Source of the DNA: an uncultured Eubacteriaceae bacterium | Lineage (GTDB): Bacteria; Bacillota; Clostridia; Lachnospirales; Lachnospiraceae | Direction: 5' to 3' | Length of the DNA: 16,366 nt | Assembly: GCA_945938055.1 (NCBI GenBank) | Contig: CAMEUH010000028.1 | Location: 1 to 16,366, forward strand | Part shown: positions 8,774-14,472 of the stretch, one piece after another | Layout: every line of letters starts with the position of its first letter | Position numbering within the stretch: position 1 is the stretch's first letter | Made by a program: the position numbers and the translations under genes | Notes under the pieces: model-generated | Told to the model about the DNA's origin: nothing | Databases searched by the model: none | Seen by the model: the letters and a program-made list of their open reading frames with translations, nothing else

Positions 8774-9700
8774 ATGCCACAACAGGACCGCTACAAAGAC
8801 AGAATCATTCCGTTAGAATTTGATTTTTATGATACTCTTACAAAACTTCCCGTTAAAGAACGGGTTTCCATTGTGCTGATTACCAACGGAAGTGCCACCA
8901 TTAAAATCAACCAGCACGTAAGTCTCTTAAAATCTCCCTGCGTCATCTGCATGTCGCAGTATGATGCCGTGGATCTGATTCATTCAGAAAATCTCAGTGC
9001 CAAATCGTTTCATTTTGACCCATGGTTTATTAAGGCATGTCTTACTTTTGATAATCTGGATGAAGATATTGAAATTGAAGAACAGCATGTCTACAACCGC
9101 CGCATGCTTTACATGTTTACGAAACACAAAGACAATTTTCAGGGAATCTTCAATCTGACTCCGCAAAATTATATTCACATTAATGAGTTATTACTGATGA
9201 TTGGTGCAGAAACCTTTTCCCAGAGTGACGGATTCTGGACCTGTCGGATTCGCCGGATGCTCCTTCAGGTCATTAACTGTATTTATGACATCTACGTGGA
9301 CCAGCGCAAATTAGGATTTTTTAAGGAGACGGAAATCACGAATCCTGCCACCATCTGCGCAGAATACATTCATACAAATTATAATCAGAACATTACCCTG
9401 AAGGAGCTTTGCGATCTGGTAAATTTAAACCGGACCTCACTGAACCAGAAGTTTAAACAGCAGTTTTCCTGCACCTGCATGGAATATCTCATGTATTACC
9501 GCTTAAAAATAGCACAGGAGCTTTTATCCAACACAAACATGAGAATCGATGAAATTGCCGAAAACTGCGGTTTTAAATATGATACCTACTTTATACGGCA
9601 GTTCACGGAAAAGGTGGGAATTTCACCGGCATCATACCGCAAAAATCCACTTGGATATACGGCATTTGACGGAAGACCGATTCAAAAGCTTATCCAATAA
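8774..9700 (+). CDS. AraC-family transcriptional regulator, 308 aa
   Basis: The N-terminal half (about 1-110) has the alternating hydrophobic pattern of a cupin-like ligand domain. The C-terminal 110 residues form the two-helix-turn-helix AraC domain: first helix-turn-helix about 207-229 (ITLKELCDLVNLNRTSLNQKFK), second about 256-280 (RIDEIAENCGFKYDTYFIRQFTEKVGISPASYRK), with the family's G-F-x-x-x-x-x-F-x-R-x-F and G-x-S-P-x-x-Y-R signatures. A clear ribosome binding site (AAGGAG) lies 7 bases before the ATG. It is divergent from a two-gene ABC exporter across about 100 bases holding both promoters, so it most likely controls that exporter and perhaps itself. Its last 11 bases overlap the 3' end of the convergent glycosyltransferase gene. 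The inducer is unknown. Confidence 0.92.
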   Translation: MPQQDRYKDRIIPLEFDFYDTLTKLPVKERVSIVLITNGSATIKINQHVSLLKSPCVICMSQYDAVDLIHSENLSAKSFHFDPWFIKACLTFDNLDEDIEIEEQHVYNRRMLYMFTKHKDNFQGIFNLTPQNYIHINELLLMIGAETFSQSDGFWTCRIRRMLLQVINCIYDIYVDQRKLGFFKETEITNPATICAEYIHTNYNQNITLKELCDLVNLNRTSLNQKFKQQFSCTCMEYLMYYRLKIAQELLSNTNMRIDEIAENCGFKYDTYFIRQFTEKVGISPASYRKNPLGYTAFDGRPIQKLIQ

Positions 9701-10856
9701 CTCTCTCAATAAAATCCGCAGCCATCCGTACGCCACCACATTGTTTGAAATCATCTCCGATTTCCTGTGCTGCCTTCCGGTACTTTTCATCGGAAAGTAC
9801 TTCCTGGACTGCCTTTCGAATCAGCTTTGCCTTTCCTTTCTTAAGGCGTACTCCTGCTCCCAGTTCTTCCGTCCGGATTGCCACTGCATTTTCCTCGGAA
9901 TGCTGCGGGAAAAGTACCATCGGAACCCCGTTATAAAGACTTTCTGTTACACTGTTCATTCCACAATGTGTCACGAATACATCAGAATCTGCCAGGACTT
10001 CAAGCTGATTCACATATGGCTCCACCGTAAAGGAATCCGGAATTTCTCCCAATGCCGCAATATCCGTATTCCGGCCTGCCGAAATGACGACATTACATTC
10101 CATGTCTTTTAGTGCATCAATACATTCCTTATAGAATGCAACATTATTATTTAACACCGTTCCCAATGAAATATACACCTGTGGTCTTTCCTTTTTTTCG
10201 CCTCTTGGATATATATTGGCAACCGACGGTCCCACAAACACATACCGGTCAGAGAACGTCTCGACCATCGGCTGAAATTTTCTGGAAGTGTATACAATGG
10301 TATTCGTTTCATTATCATTCTGGATAATGGATACAAAATTCTCCGCCGGATATCCATTTTCATTTAAAAGCTTCATCTTTGCCTGAATTCTTGGCATTCC
10401 CGTAAACATCCTTACAATTTCGCCCAGTCCCTGCTTCATTAATCTTGCCGTATACTGATTAAATGCCATGGTTGTTGTGGAACAGATAAAAGGGATGTTA
10501 TATTTTCCTGCAAATAATTTACCCCAGAAGCATACGGAATCCGATACGATACAGTCTGGCTGAAACTCCTTGATTTCTGCTTCCATAATATCACTAAGGG
10601 CAAATGTGGTATCCACTACCATTTCAATCAGAGCGGCAAAATCCTTTCCTACCTTCTTATCCAGATTATCCGGTGCCGGTGGCATGTAAGGAGCAATATC
10701 CACAAACTCTGCACCTGCATTTTCAATTTTTCCCTGAAATTCCTCTACGGAATAATAACGAACGCGATGACCTCTTTTTACCAGTTCCGTTACAACCGCT
10801 ATGGTTGGATTGACATGTCCGTGTGCCGGAATATTAAAAAACATTACATTGCTCAT
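9690..10856 (-). CDS. GT1-family (macrolide/UDP-type) glycosyltransferase, 388 aa
   Basis: A GT-B fold enzyme that would transfer a sugar from a nucleotide sugar to a small acceptor. The N-terminal acceptor domain opens with FFNIPAHGHVNP (6-17), whose HGH segment carries the expected catalytic-base histidine. The donor domain has YISLGT at 228-233, VTHCGMNSVTESL at 295-307 and PMVLFPQHSEEN at 312-323, the sugar-nucleotide binding motifs of the family; its usual second acidic-Gln pair is replaced by SEEN. The length (388) is normal for OleD/YjiC-like enzymes. It starts 14 bases after the AbrB-like gene with its own binding site (AGGGAGG), so the two are cotranscribed. Related enzymes inactivate or decorate macrolides and other lipophilic molecules; the actual acceptor cannot be read from the sequence. 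Confidence 0.9.
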   Translation of the reverse strand: MSNVMFFNIPAHGHVNPTIAVVTELVKRGHRVRYYSVEEFQGKIENAGAEFVDIAPYMPPAPDNLDKKVGKDFAALIEMVVDTTFALSDIMEAEIKEFQPDCIVSDSVCFWGKLFAGKYNIPFICSTTTMAFNQYTARLMKQGLGEIVRMFTGMPRIQAKMKLLNENGYPAENFVSIIQNDNETNTIVYTSRKFQPMVETFSDRYVFVGPSVANIYPRGEKKERPQVYISLGTVLNNNVAFYKECIDALKDMECNVVISAGRNTDIAALGEIPDSFTVEPYVNQLEVLADSDVFVTHCGMNSVTESLYNGVPMVLFPQHSEENAVAIRTEELGAGVRLKKGKAKLIRKAVQEVLSDEKYRKAAQEIGDDFKQCGGVRMAADFIERVIG

Positions 10857-10870
10857 CTGAATATCCTCCC

Positions 10871-11074
10871 TTACTGACTTTTAAAAATTTCTTCTGCATA
10901 TTTTGCAAAGGTAGCCTTTGGCGGGATGGCAATTCCCCTCTCCACGTCGCCAAGCAGAATTAGCGTATCGCCCGGCTTTATGTCAAAAATCTCCCTTGCC
11001 TGCTTCGGTATGACAAACTGACCTTTTTCGCCAACAGTTACCGTCCAAGCATATTTTCCTTCTGGTCCGTTCAT
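10871..11074 (-). CDS. AbrB/MazE/SpoVT-type DNA-binding protein, 67 aa
   Basis: A single swapped-hairpin AbrB-type domain spans about residues 8-50, with the diagnostic GEKGQFVIPKQAREIFDIKPGD segment (split here: GEKGQFVIPK at 15-24, AREIFDIKPGD at 26-36). A short helical tail (about 54-67) follows. It has an excellent binding site (AAGGAGG, nine bases before the ATG) and is the first gene of the operon with the glycosyltransferase. No MazF-like toxin gene follows, so it is more likely a stand-alone regulator, probably of its own operon through the repeats at 11117-11155. Confidence 0.88.
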   Translation of the reverse strand: MNGPEGKYAWTVTVGEKGQFVIPKQAREIFDIKPGDTLILLGDVERGIAIPPKATFAKYAEEIFKSQ

Positions 11075-11116
11075 GATGTCCGGCCTCCTTATTATTTATT
11101 TCCTACGATTTCTGAT

Positions 11117-11155
11117 ATTATGTTTTCTTTACAGAATTATGTTTTGTTATACAAA
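11117..11155. promoter_or_regulatory. Repeats in the leader of the AbrB-glycosyltransferase operon (candidate operator)
   Basis: ATTATGTTTT occurs exactly at 11117-11126 and 11136-11145 (19-base period). The second copy runs into a perfect palindrome, TTTGT-TAT-ACAAA (11143-11155), which covers the predicted transcription start of the operon. AbrB-like proteins recognise A/T-rich DNA, often near their own promoters, so autoregulation is a reasonable inference. Confidence 0.4.
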
Positions 11156-11183
11156 TCATACTTATAGACAGGTGTTTTGTCAA
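11155..11183 (-). promoter_or_regulatory. Strong sigma-A-type promoter for the AbrB-glycosyltransferase operon
   Basis: On the minus strand a perfect TTGACA (11178-11183), 17-base spacer and TATGAT (11155-11160, 5 of 6). Transcription would start near 11148, giving a leader of about 75 bases. Confidence 0.8.
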
Positions 11184-11196
11184 GAACTTTTTTTAC

Positions 11197-11225
11197 TTGT
11201 ATTCTCCCACCTTTTCCCTTACAAT
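11197..11225 (+). promoter_or_regulatory. Putative promoter of thiN
   Basis: TTGTAT (11197-11202), 17-base spacer, TACAAT (11220-11225). The -35 box is weak (3 of 6), so this is a modest prediction. No TPP riboswitch-like structure is seen in the short leader. Confidence 0.35.
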
Positions 11226-11260
11226 ATCTAAAAGATAAAAGAACAAGGAAGGTGTTTTCC

Positions 11261-11899
11261 ATGAATCGTATCTGCCATGTTATCGGTGCCGGTGAAATTT
11301 GTAAAAACGATATTGCCCAGTTAAAAAACAAATCCACAAATGACCTCCTGATTGCCGCAGATGGAGGAATTCTGCCTCTCCTTGAAGGCGGTATCCTTCC
11401 GGATGTCCTGATTGGGGATTTTGATTCCTGTGATGAAAAAAAATTAGTCCTTCCGACCGACATTCCCATCCGCCGTCTAAATCCCATAAAGGATTACACG
11501 GACATGCATACCTCCATCCAGCATGGGCTTTCACAAGGTTTTCGCCGTTTTTTTCTGTATGGTGCCACAGGCGGAAGAATTGACCATACGATTGCCAATA
11601 TCCAGCTTCTTTCCTGGCTTGCCTCCATGGGATGCTCTGCCAGAATGTATGGAACGGATAATCAGTTTGATGTAATCCGTGACAGTGAAATCCGTTTTTC
11701 TTCTGCTAAGAGCGGCTTTCTTTCTGTCTTTTCCCTAACGGATGAATCAACCGGTGTTTATGAAACAGGTCTGAAATATCAATTAGAAAATGCAGTCCTC
11801 AAAAATACCTATCCGCTTGGTGTCAGTAATGAATTTATTGGAGACGAAAGCTGCATCCGGGTAGGATGCGGAACCCTTCTTGTTATTTCACCCCGGTAG
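11261..11899 (+). CDS. thiN: Thiamine pyrophosphokinase, 212 aa
   Basis: Converts thiamine plus ATP to thiamine pyrophosphate, the active cofactor. Family motifs are in order: AADGG at 32-36, PDVLIGDFDS at 47-56, KDYTD at 77-81 (metal and phosphate site), GGRIDHT at 104-110 (substrate site) and GVSNEF at 187-192. The length is typical of bacterial ThiN. The frame is open further upstream, but the ATG at 11261 is preceded by AAGGAAGG at the right distance and gives the family's normal N-terminus (ICHVIGAGE). It stands alone and is divergent from the AbrB operon. No thiamine biosynthesis genes are nearby, which fits a salvage or recycling role. No terminator specific to its 3' end was found; the plus-strand hairpin at 12055-12096 could serve. 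Confidence 0.93.
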   Translation: MNRICHVIGAGEICKNDIAQLKNKSTNDLLIAADGGILPLLEGGILPDVLIGDFDSCDEKKLVLPTDIPIRRLNPIKDYTDMHTSIQHGLSQGFRRFFLYGATGGRIDHTIANIQLLSWLASMGCSARMYGTDNQFDVIRDSEIRFSSAKSGFLSVFSLTDESTGVYETGLKYQLENAVLKNTYPLGVSNEFIGDESCIRVGCGTLLVISPR

Positions 11900-11951
11900 T
11901 TTATGATGACGTGCCTCTTCTCCGATTCAGGAAATGACATTTCAAAAAGCC

Positions 11952-11982
11952 AAAAAAGACCGCTTGATTTCTCAAACGGTCT
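11952..11982 (-). terminator. Intrinsic terminator of the toxin mRNA
   Basis: Arms AGACCG (11957-11962) and CGGTCT (11977-11982), then a C-A mismatch, then TTGA/TCAA around a TTTC loop: a stem of 10 pairs. Read leftwards it is followed at once by six T (11957-11952); read rightwards there is no T-run, so it works on the minus strand. The antitoxin -35 box (11964-11969) lies inside the hairpin. Confidence 0.75.
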
Positions 11983-11992
11983 AGTGTATAAT
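11964..11992 (+). promoter_or_regulatory. Promoter of the antisense (antitoxin) RNA
   Basis: TTGATT (11964-11969), 17-base spacer, perfect TATAAT (11987-11992). Transcription is expected to start near A11999. The -35 box falls within the minus-strand terminator of the toxin mRNA. No open reading frame follows, which fits a noncoding RNA. Confidence 0.7.
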
Positions 11993-11998
11993 TTACTC

Positions 11999-12096
11999 AG
12001 AAAGGTTTATCGGAATTGATTTTCCGATTGCCCTCAGCAAGAGAATTCTATTTTGAAATAGCATCTGCTTTGGACGGTGGGATGCTATTTCTTTTT
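11999..12096 (+). ncRNA. Predicted type I antitoxin: antisense RNA of about 98 nt (RatA/SR4-like position)
   Basis: Defined by the promoter at 11964-11992 and the intrinsic terminator at 12055-12096. It contains a perfect 7-bp hairpin (ATCGGAA 12009-12015 with TTCCGAT 12022-12028) and has no ribosome binding site or useful frame. It is fully complementary to the 3' UTR of the toxin mRNA and to the last few toxin codons. That tail-to-tail arrangement is known for the TxpA/RatA and BsrG/SR4 systems of Bacillus. It covers the 3' UTR element (12017-12035) that is itself complementary to the toxin leader, so binding should change the fold of the toxin mRNA as well as create an RNase III substrate. 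Existence and function are inferred; only the signals are seen directly. Confidence 0.65.
12055..12096 (+). terminator. Intrinsic terminator of the antisense RNA
   Basis: An 11-bp perfect stem (GAAATAGCATC 12055-12065 with GATGCTATTTC 12081-12091), 15-base loop, and five T at 12092-12096. It contains the toxin stop codon (minus strand, 12085-12087) in its right arm. It may also end transcripts reading through from thiN. Confidence 0.8.
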
Positions 12097-12171
12097 GTTA
12101 TTATGATTATCTATGTAAGACAGCGCAGCAAATACAACAAGTAAAAGTGTAAGCACTTCTAAAATGTTCAT
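12085..12171 (-). CDS. Small hydrophobic type I toxin, holin-like/TxpA-like, 28 aa
   Basis: The minus-strand ATG at 12171 has a very strong ribosome binding site (AAGGAGGGTGAT) and opens a 28-codon frame ending at TAG. The peptide starts MNILEVLTLLLVVFAALSYI, a single membrane helix, and ends with a short polar tail rich in Asn and Lys (DNHNNKKK). This layout (short N-terminus, E-V-L-x-L-L start of the helix, Y-I-D border, basic tail) is that of the 'putative holin-like toxin' family of Firmicutes and of TxpA/BsrG type I toxins, which damage the cell membrane when made in excess. It has its own promoter (12252-12280), a leader with an anti-Shine-Dalgarno sequence, a 3' UTR of about 130 bases and a terminator. 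A convergent antisense RNA overlaps its 3' end. It is small enough to be missed by routine gene calling. Confidence 0.8.
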   Translation of the reverse strand: MNILEVLTLLLVVFAALSYIDNHNNKKK

Positions 12172-12180
12172 ACGGCATCA

Positions 12181-12203
12181 CCCTCCTTATATACTAGAGG
12201 GCA
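12181..12203 (-). promoter_or_regulatory. Ribosome-binding-site-sequestering hairpin in the toxin mRNA leader
   Basis: In the minus-strand leader CCCTC (12197-12201) can pair with GAGGG (12181-12185), the core of the toxin Shine-Dalgarno, across an 11-base loop. Two further G-U pairs extend the stem on the outer side. This would hide the binding site. The same CCCTC is the part of the leader that can instead pair with the 3' UTR. Confidence 0.55.
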
Positions 12204-12251
12204 TCTAACATCGGAAAATCACATCCACTTTCTTTTCAATTTTACACTCCA

Positions 12252-12280
12252 ATTATATCATATATAGAACTGATGTTCAA
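12252..12280 (-). promoter_or_regulatory. Promoter of the toxin mRNA
   Basis: On the minus strand TTGAAC (12275-12280), 17-base spacer, perfect TATAAT (12252-12257). Transcription would start near 12245, giving a leader of about 75 bases and an mRNA of about 295 bases up to the terminator at 11952. Confidence 0.7.
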
Positions 12281-12311
12281 TAAAAATCGGTATTTATCCT
12301 GATCTTTGCAC

Positions 12312-12339
12312 TTGAATTTTCCATAAAAAATGTTATAAT
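12312..12339 (+). promoter_or_regulatory. Promoter of tRNA-Gly
   Basis: TTGAAT (12312-12317), 16-base spacer, perfect TATAAT (12334-12339) with an extended -10 element (TGT before it). The expected start, near 12346, is only a couple of bases before the mature tRNA 5' end. Confidence 0.7.
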
Positions 12340-12347
12340 GTCACCAT

Positions 12348-12418
12348 GCAGATATGGTTCATCGGTAGAACGCTAGCTTCCCAAGCTGGAAAGGCGGGTT
12401 CGATTCCCGTTATCTGCT
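12348..12418 (+). tRNA. tRNA-Gly, anticodon CCC
   Basis: A 71-base cloverleaf. The acceptor stem is a perfect 7-bp pairing of GCAGATA (12348-12354) with TATCTGC (12411-12417), and discriminator base T is at 12418. The anticodon stem CTAGC/GCTGG closes the loop TTCCCAA, giving anticodon CCC, which reads GGG codons. The T arm is GCGGG-TTCGATT-CCCGT. CCA is not encoded. A run of seven or more T directly after the gene (from 12420) probably ends transcription. Confidence 0.93.
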
Positions 12419-12510
12419 CTTTTTTTATCTTTGTCTATCCAATGTCACGTTTTCTAATCCGTTTCCGTTCTATATATGAGTACTCAAAAAACAACAAGCG
12501 GGGTGAATGA

Positions 12511-13041
12511 ATGAATTTACGAAAATCCAGCACCGACCGGCTGGAACAGATTTATCGATTATACGAGCAGAAAATGTACTATCTGGCATTTTCTATTTTA
12601 AAGGATGCGGGGCTTTCCGAAGATGTTGTTCACGATTCCATTCTGAAAATCATGAACTATCTTCCCGGAATCAAAAAGGTGGATTCTCCACAATGCCGGT
12701 CACTGGTCATGAAAATCACAAAAACAACTGCCATTGACCGCTACCGCACTCTCCATAAGGAACTTACGTCTTTTGAAGAGCTTGACGAAGAACATCTCCT
12801 TGTGGAGGAAAATGAACTGGAAGACTTTCTTGACGGCATCAATGCCAGCCGGCTGATACAACAGTGTGTGGAAGAAATGCCGGATTCCTTAAAGGAAATC
12901 GTCAAGCTGAAATACTACTGTCAGCTCAGCAATCAGGAAATCGCCCAGATTCTTGAAGTTTCGATGGATGTGGTGAGAAAAAGAGATGAGCGCTTAAAGC
13001 GTTTTATTAAAGAAAAGGCAGGTGACAATTATGAACCATAA
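12511..13041 (+). CDS. ECF-type RNA polymerase sigma factor, 176 aa
   Basis: A small sigma-70-family protein with only the two ECF domains: region 2 about 11-80 (LEQIYRLYEQKMYYLAFSILKD at 11-32, with the AIDRYR helix at 74-79) and region 4 about 112-168, including the helix-turn-helix LSNQEIAQILEVSMDVVRKR at 139-158. The separating loop is acidic. The ATG at 12511 has a modest binding site (GCGGGGTGA). The next gene, a one-pass membrane protein, begins inside its last codons (11-base overlap), the usual sigma/anti-sigma arrangement, so this sigma factor is probably held at the membrane and released by an envelope signal. No recognisable autoregulated ECF promoter was found upstream; what it controls is unknown. 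Confidence 0.9.
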   Translation: MNLRKSSTDRLEQIYRLYEQKMYYLAFSILKDAGLSEDVVHDSILKIMNYLPGIKKVDSPQCRSLVMKITKTTAIDRYRTLHKELTSFEELDEEHLLVEENELEDFLDGINASRLIQQCVEEMPDSLKEIVKLKYYCQLSNQEIAQILEVSMDVVRKRDERLKRFIKEKAGDNYEP

Positions 13042-14464
13042 GAAAAACAGTCATTCTCTTCTGGAAGAAATGGGGGAAATTTTCTTCCTGGAAGACATAA
13101 ACATGCCACACGAGTTTTCGGAAAAATACAATCAGCAAAAAGAAGAATTATTATCTACTCAAAAAAAATTCCCTTCACGGACTTTATTAAACGTTGCTGC
13201 CATTTTCATTGGTGTCTTTTGTCTGATTCCGGTAACCGTACTTGGTGCAAAGTTTATGAAGCATTATTTCATAAAACATCAGGATACCGGGAAATATCAG
13301 GACGAATATACTTTTGAAAAAAATAGCGAGGCGGATACCCTTCCTTATGTACTTCACGTGAAAGTCGTGACCGATTTTCCTGAGGAATTCGTACGGGAAG
13401 AATGGGAAGGAAGTCTCGTCTGGAACACAAGCGATGGTCGTTGCCTGTCCCTTCTGCTCCTTCGTGCAAGAGAAAATAACAAGGTCACTCTCCAGAATGT
13501 CACACAGCAGACCGAGCTTACCCTAAACGGCTATGATGCTGTTTATTCCAAACTAAATACTGTTGCACCTTCCAATACCGGAAAACCCTACATCTACAAC
13601 AAAAACATGCTGATTTTCTTTGAAGACAAAGGATACGTACTGGAAATCTGGGGAAATGATGCCATTAGCGAGGAGGAATTCTTAACACTTTCCGGACAGG
13701 TCCATCTTGTGGAAACAACCTATGAAGAGGCAGACATACCGGGAGCAGTATACAAGACTGAAGATTCCACCAGTTCCGGTACCGATACGTCCAATCCGGA
13801 TACCAGTCCGGCGCCAATAACGATACAGATGAACGAAACCTTTGAAGTAGTCTTTCCGGATTACAATACCAATACTACCGGCTTTTCTTCCACAAAGGTG
13901 CCAATGAAAATCACAGATGCCAGAGTTGTAAATACCACGACAGAACTAAAGGATGGTTACTTCGTGGGAGTCGGAGCCAATAACCCACTAATCAGCCCTG
14001 ATGGAACACTTTCCTCCTATTCCCGTTCACTGGTCAAATCCGGTGATGGCATCAACACCCTGGATGAAGTCATGGAAACAGAGACCGTTACCCCGAAAAT
14101 CATTGTCATAACCTGTGAACTACAAAATCCGACTGACCGGGAAATGGCACTTTCTTTTTCCACAACAATGAGACGCATATCCAAAGCAGAAACAGATAAC
14201 CTTTCACTTGGATATCATTACGTACGGGATGATTATTATCTGCAGCCTACTGTTTTCTGGATGGATTCCATCACCCGGGTTCCAGATGAAAAAATGGAAA
14301 ATGTATACCAGAACATGCTGTATCTTCCGGCACAGGAATCCAGAACCATAAATCTTGCATTTGCAATTGATTCTGATTTGATGGAGAATGTGTCTCTCCT
14401 GATTGACCCATATACCGGAAACGATAGCTTTATTATTCCAATTGACGGCCTCGATGGTATTTGA
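13031..14464 (+). CDS. Probable membrane-bound anti-sigma factor with large extracytoplasmic region, 477 aa
   Basis: A cytoplasmic segment of about 50 residues with a negatively charged helix (LLEEMGEIFFLEDI) precedes a single membrane helix (about 52-73). Some 400 residues then lie outside. Residues about 105-228 resemble the DUF4367-type domain common in clostridial anti-sigma proteins (NGYDAVYSK, then FFEDKGYVLEIWG and a terminal EEFLTLSGQV segment). A Ser/Thr/Pro/Asp-rich linker (about 245-262) joins a second beta-rich domain (about 265-477) of the kind seen in extracellular ligand or partner domains (IIVITCELQNPTDREMALSF at 357-376); I do not recognise that domain. The frame can also start at the GTG at 13022, but the ATG at 13031 has the Shine-Dalgarno (AGGCAGGTG) properly placed and is preferred. 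It overlaps the sigma gene by 11 bases. The anti-sigma role is inferred from topology and context. Confidence 0.82.
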   Translation: MNHKKNSHSLLEEMGEIFFLEDINMPHEFSEKYNQQKEELLSTQKKFPSRTLLNVAAIFIGVFCLIPVTVLGAKFMKHYFIKHQDTGKYQDEYTFEKNSEADTLPYVLHVKVVTDFPEEFVREEWEGSLVWNTSDGRCLSLLLLRARENNKVTLQNVTQQTELTLNGYDAVYSKLNTVAPSNTGKPYIYNKNMLIFFEDKGYVLEIWGNDAISEEEFLTLSGQVHLVETTYEEADIPGAVYKTEDSTSSGTDTSNPDTSPAPITIQMNETFEVVFPDYNTNTTGFSSTKVPMKITDARVVNTTTELKDGYFVGVGANNPLISPDGTLSSYSRSLVKSGDGINTLDEVMETETVTPKIIVITCELQNPTDREMALSFSTTMRRISKAETDNLSLGYHYVRDDYYLQPTVFWMDSITRVPDEKMENVYQNMLYLPAQESRTINLAFAIDSDLMENVSLLIDPYTGNDSFIIPIDGLDGI

Positions 14465-14472
14465 ATTTTTCA

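Larger units (their letters stand above)
12017..12221. repeat. Interrupted inverted repeat joining the 5' and 3' UTRs of the toxin mRNA
   Basis: The plus strand reads TGATTTTCCGATTGCCCTC at 12017-12035. Its reverse complement reappears at 12197-12221 as GAGGGCA (12197-12203), a 6-base insertion, then ATCGGAAAATCA (12210-12221). All 19 bases match apart from the insertion. On the minus-strand toxin mRNA these are the 5' leader (second arm) and the 3' UTR (first arm), so the two ends can pair across the coding region. Confidence 0.8.

Noticed and set aside
10871..11074. Possibility that the AbrB-like gene is the antitoxin of a MazEF-type pair
   Set aside because: The next gene is a glycosyltransferase; no MazF-, VapC- or Doc-like toxin gene is adjacent.
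11137..11534. Minus-strand open frames across the start of thiN
   Set aside because: They lie opposite a well-supported thiN gene, match no known family and have no proper ribosome binding site.
12201..12212. Tiny upstream frame (ATG ... TAG, 5 codons) in the toxin leader
   Set aside because: No ribosome binding site precedes it and it lies within the paired leader element; likely chance.
12428..12500. Search for an ECF-type autoregulated promoter upstream of the sigma gene
   Set aside because: TATATA is present near 12471, but no matching -35 box or AAC/CGT-type ECF motif at correct spacing could be seen.
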